Shown here one piece after another: positions 27,356 through 35,908 of a DNA stretch of 64,000 nucleotides. Location: assembly GCA_004556565.1 (NCBI GenBank), contig SFGN01000007.1:1-64000 (forward strand), in the 5' to 3' direction. This DNA comes from Lachnospiraceae bacterium (GTDB lineage Bacteria; Bacillota_A; Clostridia; Lachnospirales; Lachnospiraceae). The notes below the pieces were generated by a model. The model had not been told where the DNA came from. It saw only the letters and a program-made list of their open reading frames with translations, and did no database searches. Position 1 is the first letter of the stretch. Every line of letters starts with the position of its first letter. The position numbers and the translations under genes were made by a program.

Positions 27356-27734
27356 TTACTATTTCCTCCTTCTGATCATCTTTCTTTTTATTTAGTTCTG
27401 CACGCTGTAAATAATATCCCAACAGATACGTTTCCTTTAACCCTTGATTAAGGACAGATTGATCGTCATCCTCAAACAATCCCGTAATCTCGCCAATCAA
27501 ATTTTTGTAATACTCCCTGGAACCAGGTTTTAATTTCTGATAATAAGGCCTTAACACATCCTCCAGGATCATCCAGGTCTTCAATGGATGGTTTACATAC
27601 GCGGATTGCAGGCGGATTGCATTAGGTTCTCTGCTTTCTCCTCTGTCATAAGCTGCGCGCTCCACCTTTTCCAAAACCGCGAGCACTCTTCCAAACAGAT
27701 AACTTCTGTCACGATTTTCCAAATCAAGTTTCAT
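27348..27734 (-). CDS. cas11c: Predicted Cas11c small subunit from an internal start in cas8c
   Basis: In type I-C systems the small subunit is known to be made from an internal translation start within cas8c. Here an in-frame ATG (codon 499 of cas8c, MKLDLENRDRSYLFG) is preceded by AGAAAGGAG 11 bases upstream. It would give a 128-residue, largely helical protein, in the size range of described Cas11c proteins. The site and frame are seen in the sequence; translation is inferred. Confidence 0.7.
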   Translation of the reverse strand: MKLDLENRDRSYLFGRVLAVLEKVERAAYDRGESREPNAIRLQSAYVNHPLKTWMILEDVLRPYYQKLKPGSREYYKNLIGEITGLFEDDDQSVLNQGLKETYLLGYYLQRAELNKKKDDQKEEIVNE

Positions 27735-29228
27735 TTCATCATTTTCTCCTTTCTCCCATATTCCTTTATCCCGATAATACTTTGCGATTACTGCACATGC
27801 TGTTGACAGTACACGTTCCCGATTTCCTCTGGAATAAGCCAACGGGGTGGAGGCCCGAACTGTTAATGCATAGACAATGTCCTTTGGCACCGGCTGCTGT
27901 TCCAGCATACATTTCACTAACCGCTGTACCTGCTCCTTTAAAACTTTATCATTTGCCTCTATAAAATTTCCCTTCTCGCGTCCAAATGCACACTCTGCAA
28001 TCCTACGGAATGCAGGAGTTTCTATTCTATAATAAGGGATTTTCTGCTCTGTAAACTTTAAATAATACCAATTACAGGTCTCTCCCCAATATTGGATTCG
28101 CTCCAGAAAATCAGAAGCCAAAAGCTCATTGTAATAGGTAATCGAAAGCCGTCCGGTTGTGGCAGCATCCAATCCCATAACGACCACACCATCCGTATCA
28201 TCAAACTGATCCCGATATCCCTGAAGTGTCTTTAACAGCTTCTTCCTGTAAGGAATGTCAGGATTTCCACTTTCCTCTTCCTCGTCGATCAGGCCAAGTG
28301 GATCAAGAATATTGGGTGTCTTTCTCCCTTGCGGATTCCAGCAGATGAAGGTTCTCTTATCTTTTGTCCCTACATATACCCCCTGTTTTTTTGCAAGCCA
28401 CGTCAATGCGCTGTGAACCTTCTGGGAAGCTTCGTAGCTGAGTGCATAAGCCTGCTCAGAATTCTGGAATCTGCCTCTATAAGTATAGCCTTGATTATCA
28501 TTTGCAGAAACAAGCTTTGCCCCGTAATTTGCTGCAATAATCCCTTTTGGATGATTCTCTGTCCTTGGCTGTATCTTTCCGGTCAGATAACATACATCCT
28601 CTTTCCCATTTTGTTCTGATAAAAAATAGTTTGTATATGCCTCAATTAACGTAGAATCTTCCCATGTACTTTCCTCCTGAGCTTCTCCCATGCTCAATAC
28701 CCGGAATCTTACCAGACTTTTTTCGTATGTCTGTCCGCTGATCTTCCTGTTATCGAAAAATCCATCCTCCGTCAGAGTTACAATCCCTGTTTTTATCAGG
28801 TCGGAAATAAGTATCTGTTTATTAAGATATTTGTAAACCGCCTCTACTTTTGGATGCGTATATGCGGATTCATGCCATGCATTCAACTGCATGATATAAC
28901 GTTGAAACTTTTCTTCCGCATTCTTTACTGATTTCTCATCCTGACAATATTTCTTAAAATCCCCCGCTATATAAGACAAGGTATCGCTCAACATATGCGG
29001 TGCAACTCCTGAACTTCTTCCCGCGGAAGCTTCTGTAACCGGAATTAATGTAACTGCATTCGCCTTATCGATTTTCCCCGCCCCGCAAAAATTTCCGTCT
29101 TCATCTAATATAACTTCAATCTGCGCATTTGCCTCCATATGTGCAAGAGGTGTCAGTGTTATGGCATCCTGCTGGGTTTTTCCTATATTATTTTCGTATG
29201 TCTGATATAACTGACTCATCCAGTACAT
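27348..29228 (-). CDS. cas8c: Cascade large subunit Cas8c (Csd1)
   Basis: Cas8c recognises the PAM in the type I-C effector. The 626-residue protein starts MYWMSQLYQTYENN; GGAGG precedes this ATG by 11 bases, and MSQLYQTY three codons later is an alternative. Characteristic stretches include CYLTGKIQPRTENHPKGI, GLDAATTGRLSITYYNELL and YALTVRASTPLAYSRGNR (split family blocks). Its stop overlaps cas7. The last fifth of the frame also appears to be translated separately as Cas11c. Confidence 0.96.
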   Translation of the reverse strand: MYWMSQLYQTYENNIGKTQQDAITLTPLAHMEANAQIEVILDEDGNFCGAGKIDKANAVTLIPVTEASAGRSSGVAPHMLSDTLSYIAGDFKKYCQDEKSVKNAEEKFQRYIMQLNAWHESAYTHPKVEAVYKYLNKQILISDLIKTGIVTLTEDGFFDNRKISGQTYEKSLVRFRVLSMGEAQEESTWEDSTLIEAYTNYFLSEQNGKEDVCYLTGKIQPRTENHPKGIIAANYGAKLVSANDNQGYTYRGRFQNSEQAYALSYEASQKVHSALTWLAKKQGVYVGTKDKRTFICWNPQGRKTPNILDPLGLIDEEEESGNPDIPYRKKLLKTLQGYRDQFDDTDGVVVMGLDAATTGRLSITYYNELLASDFLERIQYWGETCNWYYLKFTEQKIPYYRIETPAFRRIAECAFGREKGNFIEANDKVLKEQVQRLVKCMLEQQPVPKDIVYALTVRASTPLAYSRGNRERVLSTACAVIAKYYRDKGIWEKGENDEMKLDLENRDRSYLFGRVLAVLEKVERAAYDRGESREPNAIRLQSAYVNHPLKTWMILEDVLRPYYQKLKPGSREYYKNLIGEITGLFEDDDQSVLNQGLKETYLLGYYLQRAELNKKKDDQKEEIVNE

Positions 29229-29954
29229 CTACTCCATCACCTCCTTCTCCGTAATCTCTGAAAAATTATTCAACTCGTATCCAAATGACTTTACATTCAT
29301 TTCCCGCCTTATGCTGTAAATACATTCCCACGGAGGCGGAAATGCAATAATTCCCTTTTTCATAACTGCCTGCCACAGCCTTACACTCAGTTTCCCCTTT
29401 GTCTCCTCCGAATAAGCTTCATCCGCATATGTAATCCCATGATACATCATGCCAAAGCTCAGCTCTTCGATATCATCGTAAGCACCTTTTCCCTCTCCAA
29501 ACACACATGGCTTTACATATCCCTGACACTCACGCGTTCCCAGGAAAATGTCTCTTCGTCCCCCTCTCTCGATCATCCTTTTTGCAATATTGTGATGCTT
29601 ATTTTCATTCCGGTCAGCTTCAAGCTCCGGCCGGTTTTCATTCCATATGAAATGTGCCCGTACCTGATACCTGCAGTCCTTTAAATATGTATAATAAGAA
29701 AGATCATTCTTATCATTATAATATTTAATCGGGCGGATTCCCTTTGTCTCTGTCTGAATCGGATTCATAACGCGAACCTCATCTATGATCCAGATAAACG
29801 TTGGTTTCCAGTAGCAGCTTTGAAGAATTCCCTTTAGGGCTTCGTAGGTTGGTATCTGATAACTGAACTTTTCTCCTCCAACTCTGGTTACCGGATCAGA
29901 AAACAATGCATAATCACCGGTCACCTCAAACTCTACGGTATTTCTGTGTCCCAT
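29229..29954 (-). CDS. cas5c: Cas5c (type I-C crRNA-processing endoribonuclease)
   Basis: In type I-C, which lacks Cas6, Cas5c cuts pre-crRNA at the repeat stem and stays bound to the 5' handle. The 241-residue protein begins MGHRNTVEFEVTGDYALFSDP and has FSYQIPTYEALKGIL and a glycine/arginine-rich ERGGRRDIFLGTREC region, with Tyr, Lys and His residues available for a metal-independent active site. It sits 9 bases after cas3 and abuts cas8c. Confidence 0.96.
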   Translation of the reverse strand: MGHRNTVEFEVTGDYALFSDPVTRVGGEKFSYQIPTYEALKGILQSCYWKPTFIWIIDEVRVMNPIQTETKGIRPIKYYNDKNDLSYYTYLKDCRYQVRAHFIWNENRPELEADRNENKHHNIAKRMIERGGRRDIFLGTRECQGYVKPCVFGEGKGAYDDIEELSFGMMYHGITYADEAYSEETKGKLSVRLWQAVMKKGIIAFPPPWECIYSIRREMNVKSFGYELNNFSEITEKEVME

Positions 29955-29963
29955 ATGCTCCTC

Positions 29964-32399
29964 CTATAAAATGTAATTTCCGACTCCCGGCTCCGCTTTC
30001 TCATTCAAGCCGTACTGTCTGTCATAAGCTTTCCTATCCAGAATCCATATTCTGTTTTCAAACAAGCCATACAATAATCCCTCCTCCCAAAGCTTGTCCC
30101 TCTGCCATTTGTAAATGCTGACCGTATATCCTTTCGCCTGCTTGACAATATTTTTCATCGAGGGCAGGAAAAAGTCCGTCCGCTCCGCCTCCCTCAACTT
30201 CTCAATCAGACTGACTCCGTCACCATGAGGCACCAGCACATCGAATGTCTGATCGTCAAAGACCTCAAATCTTTTTCCAATTGATTTAAACGGCTGACAC
30301 AGAAAGAAGGGCTCATCTTTTTTGGCATACGGATTATCATTTCCCAGCAGATTGGTCAGATAGAGCACGCTTTTGCAATCTTCTATCGGATACCTGATCT
30401 GCCGTTTCATTCCTTTCTCCTGATACAGATTATTGTAAAAAATCTGTGTGGCAGATTCTCCGGTCAATGTCATATCTTTCATTTGCTTTGCTCTAATCAA
30501 TACCTTCTGTGTACTATTTTGCGCATCTGCAATTTCTTTCAGCATACTCAGATTTTCATCCTTAAGCTTAATTAGATACACTCTCCCTTTACGCCCATAT
30601 TCATCACTTCGGTTGCACCGGCCCGCTGCCTGTGCCAGATTATCGATTCCTGCCAGCACCCGCACAACACAATCAAATGAGAAATCTACTCCTGCCTCTA
30701 CTAACTGAGTTGAAATACAGATGATTTTTTTTACTTTTTGATGTTTTTTTAAATTATCCTGCAAAGCTGTCAATTTATTCTGTAATTCTTCCAGTACCTC
30801 CACCCTATGCTTCTGACACATAGCAGTGGACAGATGGCAGATATACCAATCCTCTGCCTCCGAAATTTCTGCCATTCGCCCGAATAATTCCCGCGCTTCT
30901 CTCTTGGTATTACAGATTACCAGCAGGGATTCCCGCTCCTCCATTAATGAACGGCAAAAATCCACCCACATCTCCATATCCATACCATATGGATCTGTCC
31001 GGTCTGTGATGTCCGCTCTCTCAAATACTTCCATCTGTTGTTTCTCAAGTTTAACCATATCCGGCTGGATTGCAAACTTTACCGGCCAATCCAGTTTTTC
31101 CAGACAAGGCTGTGTTGCTGAGGATAATACTATGGTCGCATTGCAGTAGGCACTCAAAAAATTAATTGCCATATTAAACATTGCGATCGTCTTTTTCGGA
31201 ATAGACTGCACTTCATCAATAATAATCACACTATCACAAAGCGCGCGCATTCTTCCGATCGCAGAGGTCTTATGTGTGAACAGGATATTTAAAAGCTGCA
31301 CCAATGTAGATATAATTATCGGCGATTCCCAGTTTTCTGTTAAAATCTCATACTCATCCAATTCCGCATTATCGCCCCCAAATTCTTTTTCACTGACCAC
31401 ATTCGAATGATGTTCTAAAACCAGATTTTCATCCTGCACATATTCCCGGATAACCTTTGCATTTTGTTCCAACACACTTAAAAGAGGGATAATGAAAATA
31501 ATTCTTTTTTTGTGAAACCTTTCTGCATGAGCCAGGGCATATCGCAAAGCAGAGAGCGTTTTTCCTGCACCTGTCGGTACATTGAGTCTGTAGATTCCAG
31601 CCGGTCTTTCGGCAGTTTCCAGGCATTGATCCGATATTATACTGCGAACCTGATTTATTGCGGAGGTCTTGTCAAATTGCGACAGTTTTCGTTCCAGATA
31701 TTCCTTTTCGGATAACCACGAAAAGGACTTCTCTTTCAAAAAAGTGATCCCCTCCATAAATTCTGCCGTATCTCTTCTGTCTCCGTAAATGACACACGAA
31801 AGCAAGAGCCTTGCCAGCAATCCGATTTGGAAGAAAACCTTTTGTTTTTTTCCCTCCCAGTCAATCAGCAATTTCTGATATAATGTTTGAAATTCTTCTG
31901 TTGCTTTTCGAAACAAACGTTCAATTTCTTTCTTATCTGCTACCTGTTGCAAGAAATTATGTTGAGCTTCTTCATAACACAATTCCGCTTTATCCTTCTG
32001 CAGCCTATGTAAAAATCCATTTTTTCCTTCCAGATCAACACAATCAAACAAACCATGATGGGCGCCGATCGCATAGCTTATGATTTCTGCTGTCAGTTTG
32101 TCCATTGGCGATGTGGATTTGGCGTGAAAGTTCTCCAGAATATATATAATCCCGGCAAACGTATGGTTCACGGAGCCGCGCACTACCGACTCTCCGGAAA
32201 AAGCAGCCTCCAGATAATCATTATACTTCTTTGTAGCTTTGCCCATATCATGCAAAAGCCCCGCCAAATATGCCATATGATAGAATCCTATATTTTCCAC
32301 GCAAGAAGACGCATATTCTGCGGTTTGAACACAATGCGCTCTTAGACTCTGCTCTTCCCGTATTCCGCTCTTATTTGTTAAATGTGCAAATAAATTCAT
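29964..32399 (-). CDS. cas3: Cas3 nuclease-helicase
   Basis: Cas3 unwinds and degrades target DNA after Cascade binding. The 811-residue protein starts with an HD nuclease domain: His22, His50-Asp51 in GLLHDMGKATKKY, Lys54 and His114-His115 in GAHHG. The SF2 helicase follows with Walker A PTGAGKT (275-281), the DEVQ box (395-398) and SSATQP; the later motifs STQLVEAGVDFSFD and QAAGRCNRSDE are intact. It is first in the cas operon, with a promoter and a palindrome upstream. Confidence 0.97.
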   Translation of the reverse strand: MNLFAHLTNKSGIREEQSLRAHCVQTAEYASSCVENIGFYHMAYLAGLLHDMGKATKKYNDYLEAAFSGESVVRGSVNHTFAGIIYILENFHAKSTSPMDKLTAEIISYAIGAHHGLFDCVDLEGKNGFLHRLQKDKAELCYEEAQHNFLQQVADKKEIERLFRKATEEFQTLYQKLLIDWEGKKQKVFFQIGLLARLLLSCVIYGDRRDTAEFMEGITFLKEKSFSWLSEKEYLERKLSQFDKTSAINQVRSIISDQCLETAERPAGIYRLNVPTGAGKTLSALRYALAHAERFHKKRIIFIIPLLSVLEQNAKVIREYVQDENLVLEHHSNVVSEKEFGGDNAELDEYEILTENWESPIIISTLVQLLNILFTHKTSAIGRMRALCDSVIIIDEVQSIPKKTIAMFNMAINFLSAYCNATIVLSSATQPCLEKLDWPVKFAIQPDMVKLEKQQMEVFERADITDRTDPYGMDMEMWVDFCRSLMEERESLLVICNTKREARELFGRMAEISEAEDWYICHLSTAMCQKHRVEVLEELQNKLTALQDNLKKHQKVKKIICISTQLVEAGVDFSFDCVVRVLAGIDNLAQAAGRCNRSDEYGRKGRVYLIKLKDENLSMLKEIADAQNSTQKVLIRAKQMKDMTLTGESATQIFYNNLYQEKGMKRQIRYPIEDCKSVLYLTNLLGNDNPYAKKDEPFFLCQPFKSIGKRFEVFDDQTFDVLVPHGDGVSLIEKLREAERTDFFLPSMKNIVKQAKGYTVSIYKWQRDKLWEEGLLYGLFENRIWILDRKAYDRQYGLNEKAEPGVGNYIL

Positions 32400-32424
32400 A
32401 CTTTTCCTGTCCTTTAGTGTATGT

Positions 32425-32476
32425 GAATATCATATTCCCAATCAACATAATACACTTCTCTCAAAATAACTGTTAA
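32425..32476 (-). promoter_or_regulatory. Candidate cas operon promoter and palindrome
   Basis: On the minus strand a -35 TTAACA (32471-32476) and -10 TATTAT (32447-32452) are spaced by 18 bases. Just downstream is a perfect 13-base palindrome, GAATATCATATTC (32425-32437), positioned where a repressor would block the start of cas3 transcription. An alternative promoter pair (TTGATT, 18 bases, TACACT) overlaps the palindrome. Confidence 0.45.
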
Positions 32477-32513
32477 CCCACATATATTAAAGTATCTAAA
32501 GAAAATCCTCTCT

Positions 32514-32684
32514 TCAACTTCGCCATTTACATATGAACACTTTCTCCTGTAAATTCTTACCTTTTTTCTTCACTGTGCTGTAAATATTTTTTATGCTTTC
32601 TAAATACTCCTCTTCAACTGGCGACGAATTCTGTGCCTGATATTTCCTATACTCTTCTGTTGTTACTGAAATATCTAAATACAT
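32514..32684 (-). CDS. Hypothetical 56-residue protein
   Basis: Small acidic/basic protein starting MYLDISVTTEEYRKYQAQ, with AGAGG 5 bases before this ATG; an in-frame ATG at 32750 would extend it by 22 residues but lacks a site. It has no membrane segment or motif that I recognise. It follows the MBL hydrolase on the same strand after about 75 bases and is probably the end of that transcript. Confidence 0.45.
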   Translation of the reverse strand: MYLDISVTTEEYRKYQAQNSSPVEEEYLESIKNIYSTVKKKGKNLQEKVFICKWRS

Positions 32685-32759
32685 GGATACCTCTTTTCTC
32701 TTCATGCACTGCTGATTTTGATATATTTCTCCATGTAACATGTCCTGCACAATCTTTAT

Positions 32760-33605
32760 TTATAGCTTCTTCCGCACTCTTTTTCTACATGCTTCTATGC
32801 TTTTCTTAACTAAAGGATTCCCACAAAACTGCAAGATTTCTGCCCGCCTCAGAACTTCTTTATTTTTCTCATCTTCCGTTTGTTCTGCAAACTCCCTCTC
32901 TACCTGTATTACCGATTCTTTGAATCTGCAAAGCATTGTTTTACTGTTTTTCACGACCTCTTTTAATTTTTCTTTGTTATACACATGATCCCAAGCCGGA
33001 CAATAGTATTCGATTTTATCCAAACTATATATTATATCAAGGCTTTTTATACTCTCTTCAAAATCAATAAAAATAGGCAGATCATCTGCTGTTGGAATCG
33101 CATCGCCTGTAAAAACCGTGTTACTATTTAATACAAATGACATTGACCCATGGGAATGTCCCGGCGTTGCAACTGCATGGATCATCAATCCATTTTCCAG
33201 TTGAATTTTTTCTCCGTCACAAAGAGGCTCATCTACGTGAACAGATTCGGATAACAATTGATAAAAATTCGGTATAGGTCTTTCTTCAAATTGCTTCTGA
33301 ATGTTCTCAATCCAAGAAAGTTCCATGCATGGCGCATATATTTTGCACTCTGTCAATCTTTTTATTGCTGCAGCTGCTCCTGCATGATCCGGATGCGAAT
33401 GTGTAAGAAAAATTCCTTTTATATCGTTAAGGCATCTTCCTATTGACTCCATATATTCTGCTATCTCCGTCTCCGAACCGGCAACACCACTGTCTATCAG
33501 ATAACAGTTCTTTCCTGTTATCAGATAGATATTGATATATCTTTTGACCTTTGAGGTTACCCAAAATTCTTTTCGTATTAAATGCACATGCTCATTTATT
33601 CTCAT
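32760..33605 (-). CDS. MBL-fold metallo-hydrolase
   Basis: Zinc hydrolase of 281 residues in the metallo-beta-lactamase superfamily. The metal motif HSHPDHAG (about residues 70-77) is followed by His in TPGHSHGS, Asp in FTGDAIP and a late His in AWDHVY. The start is the ATG of MRINEHVHLI after GGAGG. The general form resembles glyoxalase II or quorum-quenching lactonase-type enzymes, but no substrate can be assigned. It overlaps the start region of nothing else and follows the DUF1330 gene by 13 bases or less of shared sequence. Confidence 0.85.
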   Translation of the reverse strand: MRINEHVHLIRKEFWVTSKVKRYINIYLITGKNCYLIDSGVAGSETEIAEYMESIGRCLNDIKGIFLTHSHPDHAGAAAAIKRLTECKIYAPCMELSWIENIQKQFEERPIPNFYQLLSESVHVDEPLCDGEKIQLENGLMIHAVATPGHSHGSMSFVLNSNTVFTGDAIPTADDLPIFIDFEESIKSLDIIYSLDKIEYYCPAWDHVYNKEKLKEVVKNSKTMLCRFKESVIQVEREFAEQTEDEKNKEVLRRAEILQFCGNPLVKKSIEACRKRVRKKL

Positions 33606-33618
33606 GATATTGCCTCCT

Positions 33619-33906
33619 TTATTCAACGATAACTGCTCTGCCCGTCACGGAATTTTCCCTTAAAGATGCTATTTTTTTATATTCCACCGAAGAAAAACAA
33701 TCCTCTAATTGTTTACGCGACTTAAACTCAATAATGATAACCCTGTCTGGACTCCATTCTTTACTCAATGCTGTTATTTTTTCAGAACGTATTACATATT
33801 TTCCATCATATTTTTCTACGATCGGCTTTACCAATTCAATATAATCTGCATATCCATTCATATCATTTTCTTTATCAAAACTTATCGTTGCAATAAAAAT
33901 GACCAT
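33619..33906 (-). CDS. DUF1330 family protein
   Basis: Small alpha/beta protein of 95 residues starting MVIFIATISFDKEN, with AAAGGAGG 4 bases before the ATG. Family landmarks are YVIRSEKITALSKEWSPDRVIIIEF, of which the core PDRVIIIEF is the most conserved, and YKKIASLRENSVTGRAVIVE at the end. DUF1330 proteins have a ferredoxin-like dimeric fold of unknown role. A palindromic operator lies directly upstream. It is the first gene of a unit with the MBL hydrolase. Confidence 0.8.
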   Translation of the reverse strand: MVIFIATISFDKENDMNGYADYIELVKPIVEKYDGKYVIRSEKITALSKEWSPDRVIIIEFKSRKQLEDCFSSVEYKKIASLRENSVTGRAVIVE

Positions 33907-33920
33907 ATTTCCTCCTTTGT

Positions 33921-33936
33921 GCAAGTATTCACTTGC
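33921..33936 (-). promoter_or_regulatory. Candidate TetR operator upstream of the DUF1330 gene
   Basis: The 16-base inverted repeat GCAAGTATTCACTTGC lies 15 bases before the DUF1330 start. It shares its arms with the element at the tetR promoter (34328-34343), and both follow a TAAA(A)T -10-like sequence on the minus strand, so they are probably bound by the same regulator. Confidence 0.6.
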
Positions 33937-33974
33937 ATTTAGATCAAAAGAGAAATGGTACACACGCACCATTC

Positions 33975-34305
33975 CTAAACTCTTATTCCGTCTTTCGTTA
34001 TTTCATACAAATCAGGCTCACGCAATCCCAAAGAGATTTTTCCCATCTTAGGAATTACCTTCATATAATACACTGTAGCAAATGAATATAAATCTTTCTC
34101 CAACTCGCCATCATATCTGAAATTTTCCTCCCTAAGACATGGATTCCTTTGCTGACACCACAATTTCTTTCTTCCCTTTAAATTTGCGAAAAAATAGTAC
34201 ATTCTTTGATTTCTGCTCTTTTCGCAATATCCTTTGTGGTTGTGGCCATATAATCTTTTCCATAATCAGATTCATTGTAGAATCCATAATTCTTTTTTGT
34301 TTCAT
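33975..34305 (-). pseudogene. TetR-family regulator, multiply frameshifted
   Basis: The N-terminus MKQKRIMDSTMNLIMEK is followed, in a second frame, by DYMATTTKDIAKRAEIKECTI, then in the first frame again by FRKFKGKKEIVVSAKESM, and in a third shift by LREENFRYDGELEKDLYSF and the end at DGIRV. The shifts lie in homopolymer runs near 34256 and 34190 and at about 34134. Joined together these form the helix-turn-helix and first ligand-domain helices of a TetR repressor, but the protein stops at about 110 residues where 180-200 are expected. It probably cannot repress any longer. Confidence 0.75.
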
Positions 34306-34327
34306 CACACATATCTCCAACCATCCC

Positions 34328-34372
34328 GCAAGTACTTACTTGCATTTTAGTATAAGCATGATATCATGTCAA
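34328..34372 (-). promoter_or_regulatory. tetR promoter with overlapping palindromic operator
   Basis: On the minus strand, -35 TTGACA (34367-34372) and -10 TAAAAT (34344-34349) are 17 bases apart. The palindrome GCAAGTACTTACTTGC (34328-34343) starts immediately after the -10 box, over the transcription start, the usual place for an autorepressor site. Confidence 0.7.
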
Positions 34373-34465
34373 GAACTCCAAAATATTTTTTTAGTATTGT
34401 CCTCATACCCACTCTGCGGAAACACACACATCTATTTTTGCCCCAAATCAGCGGACCCATTTGAT

Positions 34466-35860
34466 TTACTGGGCTTTTCTCGACAGAAGGCAGACAGTCT
34501 CCACATGTCCTGTCATAGGGAATTGGTCTACTGCCCTCCATTTTTCCAGCTCATACCCTTCCCCGCACAGATATTTCAAGTCTCTCGCCAATGTCGCAGA
34601 ATCACAGCTTACATACACGATCCGTTGAGGTTTCATCCTTACCATCGTCTGCAGTACGATTTCCTCACAGCCTTTTCTCGGCGGGTCAACTACGATGACA
34701 TCCACATGTGCCTGTGCTCCCGGGTGCTCCGTCCCGTATCTTGCATAGAATTCCGGCAGCACCTCTTCTGCTTTCCCGACAAAAAATTCTGCATTTCCGA
34801 TTCCGTTTATCTTTGCATTGTGTTTAGCGTCATCTATAGCCTGAGGCACGATTTCTACGCCGTACACATTCTTTGCTTTTTTTGCGAGGAAGAGGGAAAT
34901 AGTACCGATTCCACAGTACAGATCCCAGACGGTTTCTTGCCCTTTGAGGCCGGCATATTCAAGTGCCAGTCCGTACAGCTTTTCCGTCTGGACCGGATTC
35001 ACCTGATAAAAGGACAGTGGGGATATCTGATATTTTATTTCTCCGATATAATCTGTAATATACGACTTGCCCCAGAGTGTTTTGTAAGAATCGCCCATGA
35101 TGACATTGTTCCTCTTTGTATTCGGGCTGACGGAAATGCTTGTCATACCCGGTATGGTTACCAGTTTGTCCACCAGTTCTTTGCTCTGTGGGATACCGGA
35201 GCCGTTCACCACATAACAGACCATGATCTCTTCAGTAGTAAATCCATAGCGGATCAGTACATGACGGATCAGACCTTTTCCTGTTTTTTCATCATAGGAA
35301 GGAATATGGTATTGTCTCATAAATGCCAAAGTATGTTCCAGAATCTCCTTATTTACAGGAACTCCCAGAGCGCAGTCTGTGTTGGCGATAATGTCATGGG
35401 TGCGCCCCGCATAAAAACCTGTCACCGGCTGTCCTTCCCTGTCCGTTCCGAACGGGAACTGAGCCTTGTTCCGGTATTGGAACGGCTTTTCCATCCCCAC
35501 GATCGGTTCCATAATTTTTTCCAGGAAAGATGCATCAAAGCCGCCGATACGCTCCAGATTTCCTTTTACTTTATCCTGCTTGAACTGAAGCTGCCGTTCA
35601 TAGGACATTTCCTGAATCTGGCAGCCGCCGCAGCTGCGGGCATACGCACATTTCGGTGAAATACGATGCGGCGAAGGAGCGAGTATTTTCATAAGGCGGG
35701 CATAGCCATAGTTTTTCTTCGCCTTCATCACCTTCGCTTCCACCACATCTCCGATGACCGCATCCTTAATAAATAAGGTATAGCCATTTACCTTGCCTAT
35801 ACCTTCTCCATCAACACCTATATCTGTAATTGTCACTGTAACAATTGTATTCTTTTCCAT
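34466..35860 (-). CDS. rlmD: 23S rRNA (uracil-5-)-methyltransferase RlmD/RumA family
   Basis: SAM-dependent RNA m5U methyltransferase of 464 residues. An N-terminal TRAM domain (VTITDIGVDGEGIGKVNGY) is followed by Fe-S cluster cysteines in CAYARSCGGCQIQ, the SAM motif VWDLYCGIGTISLF, the DPPRKGC motif and the catalytic Cys in YVSCDSATLARDL. I place the start at the second ATG of the pair at 35863/35860, after AAGGAAG. It likely modifies U1939 or U747 of 23S rRNA. It follows yhaM closely on the same strand. Confidence 0.9.
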   Translation of the reverse strand: MEKNTIVTVTITDIGVDGEGIGKVNGYTLFIKDAVIGDVVEAKVMKAKKNYGYARLMKILAPSPHRISPKCAYARSCGGCQIQEMSYERQLQFKQDKVKGNLERIGGFDASFLEKIMEPIVGMEKPFQYRNKAQFPFGTDREGQPVTGFYAGRTHDIIANTDCALGVPVNKEILEHTLAFMRQYHIPSYDEKTGKGLIRHVLIRYGFTTEEIMVCYVVNGSGIPQSKELVDKLVTIPGMTSISVSPNTKRNNVIMGDSYKTLWGKSYITDYIGEIKYQISPLSFYQVNPVQTEKLYGLALEYAGLKGQETVWDLYCGIGTISLFLAKKAKNVYGVEIVPQAIDDAKHNAKINGIGNAEFFVGKAEEVLPEFYARYGTEHPGAQAHVDVIVVDPPRKGCEEIVLQTMVRMKPQRIVYVSCDSATLARDLKYLCGEGYELEKWRAVDQFPMTGHVETVCLLSRKAQ

Positions 35861-35908
35861 CATATCTTCCTTATCTGTAATATCATTTTGCAAATAACTA
35901 TACAGCAT

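Noticed and set aside
24817..32399. Possible accessory or anti-CRISPR genes within the cas operon
   Set aside because: Gaps between cas genes are under 85 bases and every gene has a standard I-C assignment.
34139..35659. A long plus-strand open frame of about 500 codons opposite rlmD
   Set aside because: rlmD has all family motifs on the minus strand; the opposite frame is Cys/His/Phe-rich and lacks a ribosome site.
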